DNA of 64,000 nucleotides from JANNWF01 sp038205755 (GTDB taxonomy: Bacteria > Pseudomonadota > Gammaproteobacteria > Xanthomonadales > Xanthomonadaceae). The translations under genes were made by a program, and so were the position numbers. The stretch spans positions 25,014 through 89,013 of the forward strand of contig JBBRBN010000004.1 of assembly GCA_038205755.1 (NCBI GenBank), in the 5' to 3' direction. Position 1 is the first letter of the stretch, and every line of letters starts with the position of its first letter. Of this stretch, positions 50,489 to 59,889 are shown one piece after another. The notes beneath the pieces were generated by a model. That model had not been told where the DNA came from. It did no database searches and saw nothing but the letters and a program-made list of their open reading frames with translations.

Positions 50489-50719
50489 GTGTCGACCCTC
50501 ATCCTCTACCAGCGCGACGACTGCCATCTGTGCGACCTCGCGCTCGAGGTGCTGGTCGAGGCGCGCGCGCCGGAGTTCGACAGCGCGTTCATCGACGGCG
50601 ACGCAGCGCTCGAGACACGCTACGGCCTGCGGGTGCCGGTGCTGCGCGAGGTGCAGCGCGAGGTGGAGTTGGATTGGCCCTTCGCTGCGAGCGACGTGCG
50701 CGGCCTGCTGGGGCGCTGA
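50489..50719 (+). CDS. Glutaredoxin-like protein (DUF836)
   Basis: 76 residues with LYQRDDCHLCDLALEVL, the CxxC active site (CHLC at ~13-16), and RVPVLREVQREVELDWPF. Small thioredoxin-fold proteins of this type are common in gammaproteobacteria with unknown partners. GTG start at 50489. The stop is 3 bp from the convergent methyltransferase gene. Confidence 0.88.
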   Translation: MSTLILYQRDDCHLCDLALEVLVEARAPEFDSAFIDGDAALETRYGLRVPVLREVQREVELDWPFAASDVRGLLGR

Positions 50720-50722
50720 GCG

Positions 50723-51415
50723 CTATTCGTTGACCGGCGTAGTGATCGCAAAGCTTGGCGTGCCGCTTACTATCTCCTCGGGCTGCGGATGCGCGCCTTT
50801 CTCGACGACCACGATGCTGTCGTAGAAGTGCAGCGACTGCGCACTGCGCGTGAACGGACCCGGCGCGAAGCTGTGCGGATCGCGCGAATGCCAGGCGTTC
50901 AGCTCGTCGACCAGCCGCTTGGCAAACTCCATGAAGCTGTGCGGCGTACGCAGGCCGCCGCCGTACTCGCGCCAGTAGCTGGTGTGGGTATCCTCGACCA
51001 GGATCACGCCATCCGCCTTGACCGCACCGTACAGGCCTTCGAGCGTGGCGATCTGCTGCGCCATCTGGTGGCCGCCATCGTCGATCAGGATGTCGATGGG
51101 CCCGACCTTCTGCGCCAGCTCGGCGAGGAAGCCGCGGTCGGCCTGATCACCGATGTGGATCTCGATGCCCGGCTCGCCCAGTTCGCGCAGCCGCGGATTG
51201 ATATCAACGCCGACGATCCGCGCCTGCGGACCCAGATAGTGCCGCCACATCTGCAGCGACCCGCCGTGATAGACGCCAAACTCGACCAGCGTGCAGGGGT
51301 TGCCGCGGTAGCGCTCGAAGTGGCGATGGTAGACATCCAGATAGTGCCGCCACTTGCTCATCAGGCGGCCGGGATTGGCTTCGAAGTACTCGCGCAGGGG
51401 GTTGCTGGTGGTCAT
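50723..51415 (-). CDS. Class I SAM-dependent methyltransferase (CmcI/rhamnosyl O-methyltransferase-like)
   Basis: 230 residues: LVEFGVYHGGSLQMWRHYLGP and IVGVDINPRLRELGE form the SAM site, and DILIDDGGHQMAQQIATLEGLY with EDTHTSYWREYGGG matches metal-dependent sugar or antibiotic O-methyltransferases. The acceptor is unknown. Family members methylate glycan or secondary-metabolite hydroxyls. No biosynthetic cluster surrounds it. Confidence 0.82.
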   Translation of the reverse strand: MTTSNPLREYFEANPGRLMSKWRHYLDVYHRHFERYRGNPCTLVEFGVYHGGSLQMWRHYLGPQARIVGVDINPRLRELGEPGIEIHIGDQADRGFLAELAQKVGPIDILIDDGGHQMAQQIATLEGLYGAVKADGVILVEDTHTSYWREYGGGLRTPHSFMEFAKRLVDELNAWHSRDPHSFAPGPFTRSAQSLHFYDSIVVVEKGAHPQPEEIVSGTPSFAITTPVNE

Positions 51416-51519
51416 CGGGCGATCATGGGGCTGCTGTTGGGCTCGCTATCGTCGCGGAGCGCCGCCACCGCTGCAATCGGAGCGGCGTATCGCAGGGCTG
51501 CGCAGCCGAACCGGCGCAG

Positions 51520-52869
51520 TCAGGTCCGCGCGCTGTTGCGCCGCAGCCGACCGAGAATCTCCTGGCGCGCCTCGCGCAGGATCGAGTCGCGGTCGAGGCC
51601 ATCGACAATCTCGCGAACCACCCGCTTGGGCCCGTCCTCACCCCAGCTTTTGCCGGCGGCCAGGTAGCGTTCGGCGGCGCGCGCCACCAGCAGCGTGGCG
51701 TACCAGGCCAGCGCGCCCTGCACGCCCGCAGTCAGCGCAGTGGAGAGGCCAACGCTGCCGGCCTTGAGCGCCGAGGCAACCAGATGGGCGCCCCAGATCG
51801 CGCCCATCAGGGCGACCAGTTGGGCCGCGATGGTGACCAGCAGCTGGCCGGCTTCCGAGCGGGTCAGCGGCAGGTTGTAGATGCGGCTCAGGTGCATCAC
51901 CAGCGCCACATCGATGCTGGCGGCGGCAAGCAGGTCGGCCACCGGGATCGGATTCAATCCGACCGCAACGCCCTTGGTCAGACAATAGCTGCGGGTGACT
52001 TTTTCGGCCAGGTCATGGCGCAGTGCGGCCAACCGCTCGCCGACCGCATCCGACAGCCGGCCGGCGAACAGCGCGGCGTTTAGCGCCGCCAGCGTCTTGC
52101 CCTCGCTTTCAAGCACATCCAGCAGCCGCGCGCGCAGGGCTTCAATGTCCACATCGCGCTGCCGCACGAGCTCGGTTTCAGTGCCGTCTGCGGCGACCTT
52201 CAGCACCGTATGCGGCGCCGGTCGCGCCGCCACCGCCAGTACGTTCTGCGCCGCCACCGTGCCGGCGCTGTGTTGCCGCAGTCGCTGCAGCAGCTCGTCG
52301 CGCTGGGTCTCGGTGTAGCGGTCGGCCTTGTTCAGGACCAGCAGCAGCGGTCGCTGGCTGGCGGCGATCCGCTGCAGCGCCTCGGTCTCGCTGCCGGTCA
52401 TATCGCCATCGACCACGAACAGCAGCAGGTCGCAGCGCCCGGCGATGTCGTGCGCGAGCTGCTCCCGCTGCTCGCCGTTCAGCTCCTCGATGCCCGGTGT
52501 GTCGACCAGATGGACGTGGCCGTCGCTGGCCTCGCTCCACGGCTGCATGCTGCGCGCCGTGGTGGTGCCGTGCAGCACCCCGACCTCGAAGGCATCCCGT
52601 CCCAGCAGGGCATTCAGCAGCGCCGACTTGCCGACGCTGACGCGTCCAAACACCGCCAGGTCGATCCGCCCGCGCTCGAGCTTGTCGAGCTGCGCTTCCA
52701 CTTCGGCATAGTCGGCCGCCAGACTGTCGCGCACGGCAGCAGGAATCGAGGGATCGTCGAGCAGGCTGCGCAGGCTGTCGGCGGCGCGGCCGAGCGGGTC
52801 GGTTCGGAGCGTCGACTCGCTCGCGCTGCGCGGCCAAAGATTGCGCAGACGCTGGCGCAGCGAGGTCAC
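51520..52869 (-). CDS. Era-like GTPase with DUF697-type C-terminal region (GTPase A)
   Basis: 449 residues. The G domain has GRVSVGKS (75-82), GTTTAR (101-106), DTPG (123-126) and NKAD (180-183). The C-terminal half contains the hydrophobic DUF697-like region (VAVGLNPIPVADLLAAASIDVALVMHLSRIYNLPLT; GLSTALTAGVQGALAWY), which could insert in or bind a membrane. The start is GTG 52869, which overlaps the YceI stop by 4 bp; the longer frame would run deep into the YceI gene. Last gene of the five-gene overlapping operon. Function unknown. Confidence 0.85.
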   Translation of the reverse strand: MTSLRQRLRNLWPRSASESTLRTDPLGRAADSLRSLLDDPSIPAAVRDSLAADYAEVEAQLDKLERGRIDLAVFGRVSVGKSALLNALLGRDAFEVGVLHGTTTARSMQPWSEASDGHVHLVDTPGIEELNGEQREQLAHDIAGRCDLLLFVVDGDMTGSETEALQRIAASQRPLLLVLNKADRYTETQRDELLQRLRQHSAGTVAAQNVLAVAARPAPHTVLKVAADGTETELVRQRDVDIEALRARLLDVLESEGKTLAALNAALFAGRLSDAVGERLAALRHDLAEKVTRSYCLTKGVAVGLNPIPVADLLAAASIDVALVMHLSRIYNLPLTRSEAGQLLVTIAAQLVALMGAIWGAHLVASALKAGSVGLSTALTAGVQGALAWYATLLVARAAERYLAAGKSWGEDGPKRVVREIVDGLDRDSILREARQEILGRLRRNSART

Positions 52870-53441
52870 GGCGTGCTGCTGGGCGCCGCGGTGAGCGTCA
52901 ACGCGGTGATCACGCGAACGGTGAGTGCAATCGCGTCGGCGTCGGCCCATTCGCCATCACCGACCTTGAACGCCAGACGATCCAGGTCGGCCTCGCCCGC
53001 CAGCGTGGCGGTCGCGCCATCACTGCCCCAGCTGAACTCCAACGGCACCGGCAGGCTTATCCCGCGTAACGTCAGGGTGCCCTCGGCCCGGAAGCGGCCG
53101 TCCTCAAGCGCCACGAAGCGTTCCGCAAAATAGCTCGCGGTAGGCTGGCTGGCGCTGTCGAAGAACGCCGCGTCGGCGAGCATCTCGTCACGTTCACTGT
53201 TCTGGCTGTCGACCGAGGTGAGATCGATCTCGACTTCGAAACGACTGCCGGCTAACGCGTCCGGTGCGAACCGGATGTTGGCGTCAAATCGCTTGAAGAC
53301 CCCGTCGAAGCTCTCGCCCTGTGCGGCGGCGGAAAAGCCCAGCGTTGAATCAGAGGCGGTCGACCACTGGCTGCCGATGGCTGCGCTCGAAGCGAGCAGC
53401 GCGGCAGCCAAGGGCAGGGCGAGAGCAGCTGACTTCATCAT
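52866..53441 (-). CDS. YceI family periplasmic protein (copy 2)
   Basis: 191 residues with a signal peptide (LPLAAALLASSAAIGS) and a YceI lipocalin-like beta barrel: WSTASDSTLGFSAAAQGESFDGVFKRFDANIRF, SERDEMLADAAFFDSASQPTASYFA and GTLTLRGISLPVPLEF. YceI barrels bind polyisoprenoids in crystal structures. Overlaps cytochrome b561 (ATGA) upstream and GTPase A (GTGA) downstream. Confidence 0.92.
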   Translation of the reverse strand: MMKSAALALPLAAALLASSAAIGSQWSTASDSTLGFSAAAQGESFDGVFKRFDANIRFAPDALAGSRFEVEIDLTSVDSQNSERDEMLADAAFFDSASQPTASYFAERFVALEDGRFRAEGTLTLRGISLPVPLEFSWGSDGATATLAGEADLDRLAFKVGDGEWADADAIALTVRVITALTLTAAPSSTP

Positions 53442-54004
53442 GAGGGATCCTCGGGTTTCCGCAGTCCGGGCAACATGCGCGCCAGGGTGGCGTCACGCTT
53501 GATGAAGTGATGATGCAGGGCTGCACCCACGTGCACCGTGAACAGCGCGCCGAGGACGTAGAAGCCGTACTCGTGGAGCGCGCGAGCCAGCTGCTTGAGT
53601 TCAGGATCCGGACCCGCCAGCGCCGGCAGCGACAGCAGTCCAAACCAGCGCAGCGGAAAGTTGGCCGCCGAGTTGTACAACCATCCGCTCAGCGGCATGC
53701 CGATCATCAGCAGGTACATCAGGCCGTGGGCGAGGCTCGACAGCCTCTTCTGCCAGCGTGGCAGGCTGGCCGGATAGGCTGGCCGCGAGTCGACCAATCG
53801 CCAGCCGAGTCGGATCACCACCAGCAGCAGGACGGTGATCCCGAACGACTTGTGCCAGGCATAGACCTTCAGCTTGAACAGCGAGTTGGGCAGCTCTTGC
53901 ATCAGCAGACCGACCGCCACCAGACCAATGATCAGCAGCGCGATGCTCCAGTGCAGCAGGCGGGCGGTGGTTCCCCAGCGGTCTTCGCTATTGCGCCACT
54001 GCAC
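53438..54004 (-). CDS. Cytochrome b561-type diheme membrane protein
   Basis: 188 residues, four transmembrane helices with heme-ligand histidines: LLHWSIALLIIG, YAWHKSFGITVLLLVVIRLGWRL, LAHGLMYLLMIGMPLSGWLYNSA and FTVHVGAALHHHF. These quinol-linked cytochromes are often paired with YceI proteins (yceJ-yceI in E. coli). Here a YceI gene lies on each side, both overlapping. Confidence 0.93.
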   Translation of the reverse strand: MQWRNSEDRWGTTARLLHWSIALLIIGLVAVGLLMQELPNSLFKLKVYAWHKSFGITVLLLVVIRLGWRLVDSRPAYPASLPRWQKRLSSLAHGLMYLLMIGMPLSGWLYNSAANFPLRWFGLLSLPALAGPDPELKQLARALHEYGFYVLGALFTVHVGAALHHHFIKRDATLARMLPGLRKPEDPS

Positions 54005-54668
54005 GGTCTGCTCCTCGGGTGCTGGCGGGAGGAGTCTTGGTTTCGTCCGGTTCCGCGGCGTCGCCGCTGTCCCCGCGGCGCGCGCGGGTTGCCTCGACTT
54101 CGATGGTCAACTCGACCCGGTCGCCAATCGCTGACGCCCAGCCGCGCATTCCGAAGTCGCTGCGACTGAAGCTGGCGGTGGCCGAGAACCCCGCTGTGCG
54201 GCGCAGAGTCAGCGGATTGCGCGCCAGGCGGTTCAGTCGCGCCTGCAAGACCACTTCACGGGTCTCGCCACGCAGGGTCAGAGTGCCCACGATTCGCGCG
54301 CTGCTGGCGTCGATCAACTCCACCCGCATCGATTGGAAGCGCGCCGTGGGATGGCGACCGGCGTCGAAAAAGTCGCGCTTGAGCATGCGCGCGTTCCAAT
54401 CGGCGTCACCCAGATCGAGGCGCTCGATCGGAATCTGCACGTCCACCTCGGCGCTGCTCCAATCGTCCGGATCGAAGCGCAGCGAGCCGGTGGGCCCCGA
54501 CAGGGTGCCCAGCGAGCGTGCGAAGCCGAAGTGCTCCACCGCGAATACGATCCGCGTGTGGACGGGATCGATCCGGTAGTCGCGCGCCGCGGCGCTCGCG
54601 ACGCTGGTTGCCAGTAGCCATGGCGCGATGACGGTCAGCAGCGTGGCAAGTCTGCGATCAGTGCTCAT
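53988..54668 (-). CDS. YceI family periplasmic protein (copy 1)
   Basis: 226 residues. Signal peptide (VIAPWLLATSVASAAA), then YRIDPVHTRIVFAVEHFGFARSLGTLSGPTGSLRFD, MLKRDFFDAGRHPTARFQS, GTLTLRGETREVVLQARLN and a C-terminal charged tail. ATG 54668 is chosen because the longer frame would overlap the upstream GTPase by 160 bp. Overlaps cytochrome b561 by 17 bp and the GTPase by 11 bp. It differs markedly from copy 2. Confidence 0.92.
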   Translation of the reverse strand: MSTDRRLATLLTVIAPWLLATSVASAAARDYRIDPVHTRIVFAVEHFGFARSLGTLSGPTGSLRFDPDDWSSAEVDVQIPIERLDLGDADWNARMLKRDFFDAGRHPTARFQSMRVELIDASSARIVGTLTLRGETREVVLQARLNRLARNPLTLRRTAGFSATASFSRSDFGMRGWASAIGDRVELTIEVEATRARRGDSGDAAEPDETKTPPASTRGADRAVAQ

Positions 54669-56190
54669 GTGTCGAGTGTGCCCGATGATCCGCACCACTG
54701 CCGCCGCCCTTGCGGGCCGATTCCCAGGCCAGCGACGCCAGCGCCCGCAGACGCTCGCCGCTGGGCCGAGCCAGTTGCTCGGAGAACGCCTGCAGCGTGG
54801 CCTCGCGATCCAGCGCACGGCTGGCGGCCAGCGTTTGTGTCACCGCCCGGCCCAGTGCGTCGAAGATCAGACCGTAGGCGAGCGCATGAACCAACCCGCC
54901 GCCGAGGGTGCCCGCGCCTGGAAACGCCTTCAGGGCGTTGCCGGCGATGGCCAGGGTGATCGCAGTGCTGCTGCGGACGGTGCCGCCGGCGCGCGCGATC
55001 AGACCGTCCAGATCAATGTCGCGGGCGGTCAGCGCGTGGATCGTACAAAGTTCGCGGATCATCGCGGCGGCCAGCGCGCCCTGAATCAGCAGGTCGGTGC
55101 CGGGCGCTACGGCAGCCATTGCGCCGACCACGGCACGTCGGGTGTAGCGGCCGACGCAGGCGTCACTCTGAACCTGGCGATGTTCGCTCTCGGTCGCGCT
55201 GAGCTGCTGATCCAAGCGCTGCAGGGTGGCCAGTTCGCGAGCCGGTTCGAGCGCGCCGGCCCCGGCGGTAGTGATTTCTGACAGCGCCAGTCGCAGGGGT
55301 TCGATGCTGGCGGCCAGTTCGCGCTGGCTGGTTTCACGGCGGCCGTCGGCGTACTCGCGAATGACCGGCTCGCTGCGTCCGGCGCTGATCGCAACCACCT
55401 GCACCTGCGGCGGCGGATAGCGCTGGCGCAGGCGCGCCAGCAGCGTGTCACGCTCATCCTCGCGGTAGCGGTCCGACTTGTTCAGCGCCAGCACCAGCGG
55501 CCGACCGCTGGCCAGCAGCGCGCGCAGGTCCGCATCCTGGCTCCGAGTGAGGTCACCGTCGGCGACGAACACCAGCGCGTGGGCGCGGGCGGCCTCATCG
55601 CGGGCCAGCGTCGCCCTCCCGGCGCCACTCGCTTCGTTGACGCCAGGCATGTCCGCGATCTGCAGCGTGCGGCCGTCGGGCAACGCACCGGTGGCGTGCT
55701 CGACGCGTCGCGTGGTGCCGCCACCGACACCGATGGCCGGTCCGCTTTCCGGGGCGAGCGCCTTGAGCAGACTGGACTTGCCGCTTGATATCTCGCCAAA
55801 CAGGGCGACGTGGACGATGCCAGCGGCGCGCCGTCGATCCAGCTCCAGCAGCTCGTCGGCCAGCGGCTTGGGCGCGCCAAGCTGGGCAATCCGCTGCTCA
55901 AGACGCTGGCGGTTCACCGGCTCGGCCTTCGCGACCCGCGGCGGTCCGCTGCGCAGCAGTCGCCAGACCAGCCAACCGGCCGCACCGGCCAGCGCCATTG
56001 CCAGAGCAGCCAGTCCTGCGCGCAGCAGCAGCGGCAGGTCCTGCATCCGCTGCCAGAACAGCAGGGTGGCGTCGGCCAGCCCGATGAGGGCGTTCAGTCC
56101 GACCAGTGTCGCAACGATAACGACCACCGCCAGCGCCCGGCGCAGCAGCTGGGCGGGCGGGTGCACAGTGGGTAGCTTTGGCATGGCCAT
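54658..56190 (-). CDS. Membrane-anchored Era-like GTPase with DUF697-type region (GTPase B)
   Basis: 510 residues. Two N-terminal hydrophobic segments (~19-46 and ~55-78) are followed by a G domain: GEISSGKS (132-139), GGGTT (156-160), DMPG (180-183, replacing DTPG) and NKSD (237-240). The C-terminal half has the DUF697-like hydrophobic stretch (AVVGAMAAVAPGTDLLIQGALAAAMIRELCTIH) and a His-rich tail. First gene of the overlapping operon. It is paralogous to GTPase A in layout, but GTPase A lacks the N-terminal membrane segments. Confidence 0.85.
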   Translation of the reverse strand: MAMPKLPTVHPPAQLLRRALAVVVIVATLVGLNALIGLADATLLFWQRMQDLPLLLRAGLAALAMALAGAAGWLVWRLLRSGPPRVAKAEPVNRQRLEQRIAQLGAPKPLADELLELDRRRAAGIVHVALFGEISSGKSSLLKALAPESGPAIGVGGGTTRRVEHATGALPDGRTLQIADMPGVNEASGAGRATLARDEAARAHALVFVADGDLTRSQDADLRALLASGRPLVLALNKSDRYREDERDTLLARLRQRYPPPQVQVVAISAGRSEPVIREYADGRRETSQRELAASIEPLRLALSEITTAGAGALEPARELATLQRLDQQLSATESEHRQVQSDACVGRYTRRAVVGAMAAVAPGTDLLIQGALAAAMIRELCTIHALTARDIDLDGLIARAGGTVRSSTAITLAIAGNALKAFPGAGTLGGGLVHALAYGLIFDALGRAVTQTLAASRALDREATLQAFSEQLARPSGERLRALASLAWESARKGGGSGADHRAHSTHEH

Positions 56191-56266
56191 CAAAGGATTG
56201 TAGGCTCTGAGTCCGGTCGCACCTTGCCGGCCGTGGAACGAGACGCTGACCGGGGGCGGCCAGGCG

Positions 56267-59200
56267 ATGATCCGTAGCGCTGCAGTTGTCCTGCTTGGCC
56301 TGGTGCTGGATGCCGACGGGATTGCTGCGCCCGTCCTGCCGGAAACACCGCGGTTCCAGAGAGTCACAGCTGCGGACGGCCTGCCGTCGGACCGGGTCAA
56401 TGCGCTGGCCCAGGACGGCCGGGGCTATCTGTGGGTAGGCACCGCCGATGGACTGGCGCGCTTCGACGGCGCCGAGTTTCTGGTTTATCAGCACGATCCG
56501 GCGGACCCGGCGTCACTGCCGGGCAACGTCGTCCAGGTGCTGCACGTTGATCCGCATGATCGGGTCTGGGTGGGCGCCGAGGGCGGTGGACTCAGCCGCT
56601 TGCGCGAGGACGGAAGCGGGTTTCACCACTATCGATCGGGTCAACCGCAGCCGATCATGCTGGACGACGTCTGGGCGATTGCGTCGACGCCGGACGGCGC
56701 CCTGTGGTTCGGCGGATTTGCCGGCGGTCTTTACCGACTGGACGTCGAAAAGGGCAGTGTGCGCGCGTTTCTTCACGATCCTGCTGACCCTTCGAGCGTG
56801 TCGTCGGAGACCATCATGGCACTGGCGGTGGACGCTCGCGGGGACCTGTGGGTGGGTGGCGACAGCGGTCTGGATCGCTGGAACGGAGCGGCCTTCGAGC
56901 GCACTCCGCCCGGACCGGGCGGCAACAGGATTCTCAACCTCGTTCCCAATCCGGACGGCAGCCTTTGGGCGGTCGCCCGCGGCGGCCTTGACTGGCGCGG
57001 CGCCGATGGCCCGACCATTGCCGCACCGGCGCTTACGGGTGTCAGCAACGCGGGCGTGACAAACCTGCTGCGCGACGGTAGCGACGGGCTGTGGCTGGCA
57101 ACCCGCACTGGCCTCGGCCGGGTGGTGGACGGACAGCTGCAGCGCGTAGCGGGCGCGCAGCAACACAGCCAGGCGCTCGCGCAGGGGTTGGCCCTGACGA
57201 TGCTCGAAGATCATGAGGGCGGGCTGTGGTTCTCCACATCGGGCGCAGGTCTGGCCCGGCTGGCGCCCGGCTGGCGCAACTTCAGCGTGCTGCCCTACGT
57301 GCCTGGCGCGTCGGCGGGGCTGAGCGCCAGTCCGGCCGGAATCGGCGTGGCGGCGGCTGGTGCAATGTGGTCGGTGGGGACGGAAGGCGGCCTCGACCAT
57401 GTCGACCTGTCCAGCGGCCGGGTGAAGCGTTGGCTGGCCGGCGCCGGCGCGCTGCCGGATCGACGTCTGTGGTCGGTTCTGCACGCCGACGATGGCGCTG
57501 TCTGGATTGGCTATGTCAGCGGATTCAGTCGCCTGAATGCAGATGGCAAGGGCCTGCGTCACTGGCTTATCGCGGACCCCACTGAAGGCCCGCCGGACGG
57601 TCTGGTCGATCTGCTGATCGCCGACGGTGAGGGCGGCATCTGGCTGTCTGCGTACGGCGGAGGCATCGAGCGCCGCGATGCGGCGGGCCGGCGACTGGTG
57701 CGCCATGTACCCGGCGACGGCAGCGGACTGCTCGCCGCCGACACCGAGCAGCTGCTGCTTGGTCCGGATGGCGCGCTGTGGCTGGCCGGTGCGGGCGGAC
57801 TGCACCGTCGCGACCCGCTCAGCGGACGCCTGCAGCCGGTCAGCGGCGGTCCGTCCGAGCGGGTGTTCTGCTTTGCCTTTGCAGCTGATGGCACGCTGTG
57901 GGTGCAGCGCCTGGGCGCGCTCGAGCAGTTCGAGATCACTCCGCAGGGGTTGCGGATGCTGCATCAGGTTGGCGCCGCGCAGGGCCTGCCGGCGGTGGAG
58001 GCCGGCGGCCTGGTCATCGACCTTCATGGTGACCTGTGGCTGACCAGTGCGCGTGGCCTCCTGCACTATCGGGTCGACGCCGACGCGGTTCGTCAGTACG
58101 GCGTGCGTGACGGCCTGCCCAGCCAGGAGTTCAGCAGTCGCCCGCCGCTGCGCGCCCCCGACGGACTGATCGCGGCGGTCAACGTCGGCGGGCTGGTGCT
58201 GTTCAACCCGAGGCGCGTGGCCACGCCGCCGGTGCCGCCGCGACTGCACCTGCAGCGTATCGACCTGCTTCGCAATGGAGCCATCGTGGTGCTGTCGGGT
58301 CAGCAGACGCTGGACCTCCGGCATGACGACAGCGAGCTGCACTTTTCGGTGCGGCTGCTGTCGTTCGCGGATCCGGCGCTGCACCGCTATCGGTTCCGCC
58401 TGGACGGCATCGATCCGGAGTGGGTCGACGCCGGCTTGATCGGCGAGCGCCGCTATCCGCGGCTGCCGCCCGGAAGCTATCGGCTGCAGGTCACGGCGGC
58501 CGGTGCTGACGGCGTCTGGTTTGCGCCGCCGCTGGCGCTGCAGGTCAACGTCGCGCCGCCCTGGTGGGGTTCAACGCTGGCCCGGCTGCTTTGGGCGACG
58601 CTGGCGCTGTTCGTCATCTGGCTGCTGTGGCGCTGGCAGCGTGGTCGCCTGCTGGGCCGCCACGCCGCCGATCTGGCGGATCGCCAGCGGCAGTGGGCGC
58701 TGCGCGCCTCGCAGGCGAAGTCCGAATTCCTGGCGACCATGGGCCATGAGATCCGCACCCCGATGACCGGCGTGCTGGGCATGACCGAACTGCTGCTGCG
58801 GACCGCGCTGGACGCCCGCCAGCAGCGCTACGCGGAGGCGATCGAGCGCTCCGGTCAGATCATGCTGCGGCTGGTCAACGATGCGCTGGACCTGGCCCGG
58901 ATCGAGGCTGGACGACTGGAGCTGCTGGATCAGCCGTTTGATCTGCTCGCCCTGCTCGATGCGGTTGAACAGACGCTTGAACCGCATGCCCTGAAGAAGC
59001 AGCTGGCCTTCATCTGCGAGCGCGAGCCGACGCTGGTGGCGTGGCGACGCGGCGATCCGCTCCGGGTGCAGCAGGTTCTGCTCAACCTGGGCGGCAACGC
59101 GATCAAATTCTGCGAGCGCGGTGAGGTCCGGATCAGTACCCGTTCCTTGCCCGATGGCGGCCTGTGCTTCAAGGTCAGCGACAGCGGACCGGGGCTGAGC

Positions 59201-59851
59201 CTTGATCAGCAAGCCCGACTGTTCCAGCCGTTCATGCAGGCCGAAGGTGCCGTCACCACCGCCCGCCACGGCGGCAGCGGTCTGGGTCTGGCCATTTGCC
59301 GGGAGCTGGTCGCCGCCATGGGTGGCCGCATCGAGGTGGTCAGCGCGCTCGGCGCAGGGGCCTGCTTCAGCGTTGAGCTGCCGCTGCCCGAGGCGACGCC
59401 GGAACCTTCGCCGGACGTCCAATCCCCGCTGCCAGCTGCGGCGGGCGAAGGAAGCCCGGCGCGCCGGATACTGCTGGTTGAAGACGACCCCACTGTGGCA
59501 GAGGTCGTCACCGCCCTGCTGACATCATTGGGCCACTGCGTCACCCATTCAGCGCATGCATTGGCGGCGCTCGCCGAGCTGCAGGACGACCGATTCGACA
59601 TCGCCTTCATCGATCTCGACTTGCCCGGCATGGACGGACTCAGCCTGGTCCGCCTGTTGCGCAGTCAGGGTCAACAGCTGCCGATGATTGCGCTGACCGC
59701 GCGTGCCGACAGCGGCGCCGAAGCGGATTGTCAGGCCGCCGGCTTGAGCGGCTTCGAGCGTAAGCCGGTCACCGCGCTGCGCCTGCAGCAGGCGATCAAT
59801 CGCGTGCAACCATGCCCTCCTGCACAGGCCGGGAGCGGGGGAATCGGGTAG
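56267..59851 (+). CDS. Hybrid sensor histidine kinase with two-component propeller sensor
   Basis: 1194 residues. Signal peptide (MIRSAAVVLLGLVLDADGIAA), then a periplasmic beta-propeller of LWVGT-type repeats (YLWVGTADGLARFDG, VWVGAEGGGLSRL, LWFGGFAGGLYRLD...), a Y_Y_Y domain (YRFRLDGIDPEWVDAG...LPPGSYRLQV), one transmembrane helix (LARLLWATLALFVIWLLW), a HisKA domain with His827 (ATMGHEIRTPM), HATPase (NLGGNAIKFCERG; GSGLGLAICREL), and a C-terminal receiver with Asp1116 (FIDLDLPGMDG). No separate DNA-binding output; an Hpt partner or phosphotransfer elsewhere is expected. Confidence 0.95.
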   Translation: MIRSAAVVLLGLVLDADGIAAPVLPETPRFQRVTAADGLPSDRVNALAQDGRGYLWVGTADGLARFDGAEFLVYQHDPADPASLPGNVVQVLHVDPHDRVWVGAEGGGLSRLREDGSGFHHYRSGQPQPIMLDDVWAIASTPDGALWFGGFAGGLYRLDVEKGSVRAFLHDPADPSSVSSETIMALAVDARGDLWVGGDSGLDRWNGAAFERTPPGPGGNRILNLVPNPDGSLWAVARGGLDWRGADGPTIAAPALTGVSNAGVTNLLRDGSDGLWLATRTGLGRVVDGQLQRVAGAQQHSQALAQGLALTMLEDHEGGLWFSTSGAGLARLAPGWRNFSVLPYVPGASAGLSASPAGIGVAAAGAMWSVGTEGGLDHVDLSSGRVKRWLAGAGALPDRRLWSVLHADDGAVWIGYVSGFSRLNADGKGLRHWLIADPTEGPPDGLVDLLIADGEGGIWLSAYGGGIERRDAAGRRLVRHVPGDGSGLLAADTEQLLLGPDGALWLAGAGGLHRRDPLSGRLQPVSGGPSERVFCFAFAADGTLWVQRLGALEQFEITPQGLRMLHQVGAAQGLPAVEAGGLVIDLHGDLWLTSARGLLHYRVDADAVRQYGVRDGLPSQEFSSRPPLRAPDGLIAAVNVGGLVLFNPRRVATPPVPPRLHLQRIDLLRNGAIVVLSGQQTLDLRHDDSELHFSVRLLSFADPALHRYRFRLDGIDPEWVDAGLIGERRYPRLPPGSYRLQVTAAGADGVWFAPPLALQVNVAPPWWGSTLARLLWATLALFVIWLLWRWQRGRLLGRHAADLADRQRQWALRASQAKSEFLATMGHEIRTPMTGVLGMTELLLRTALDARQQRYAEAIERSGQIMLRLVNDALDLARIEAGRLELLDQPFDLLALLDAVEQTLEPHALKKQLAFICEREPTLVAWRRGDPLRVQQVLLNLGGNAIKFCERGEVRISTRSLPDGGLCFKVSDSGPGLSLDQQARLFQPFMQAEGAVTTARHGGSGLGLAICRELVAAMGGRIEVVSALGAGACFSVELPLPEATPEPSPDVQSPLPAAAGEGSPARRILLVEDDPTVAEVVTALLTSLGHCVTHSAHALAALAELQDDRFDIAFIDLDLPGMDGLSLVRLLRSQGQQLPMIALTARADSGAEADCQAAGLSGFERKPVTALRLQQAINRVQPCPPAQAGSGGIG

Positions 59852-59889
59852 CCTTCGCGGTCCAATCCGACTGCTGCAGGTACTGACCA

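Noticed and set aside
56513..58384. Long minus-strand frame of 623 codons opposite the hybrid kinase gene
   Set aside because: Mirror of a strongly coding plus-strand gene with repeat structure. Its His/Gln/Arg-rich translation has no domain.
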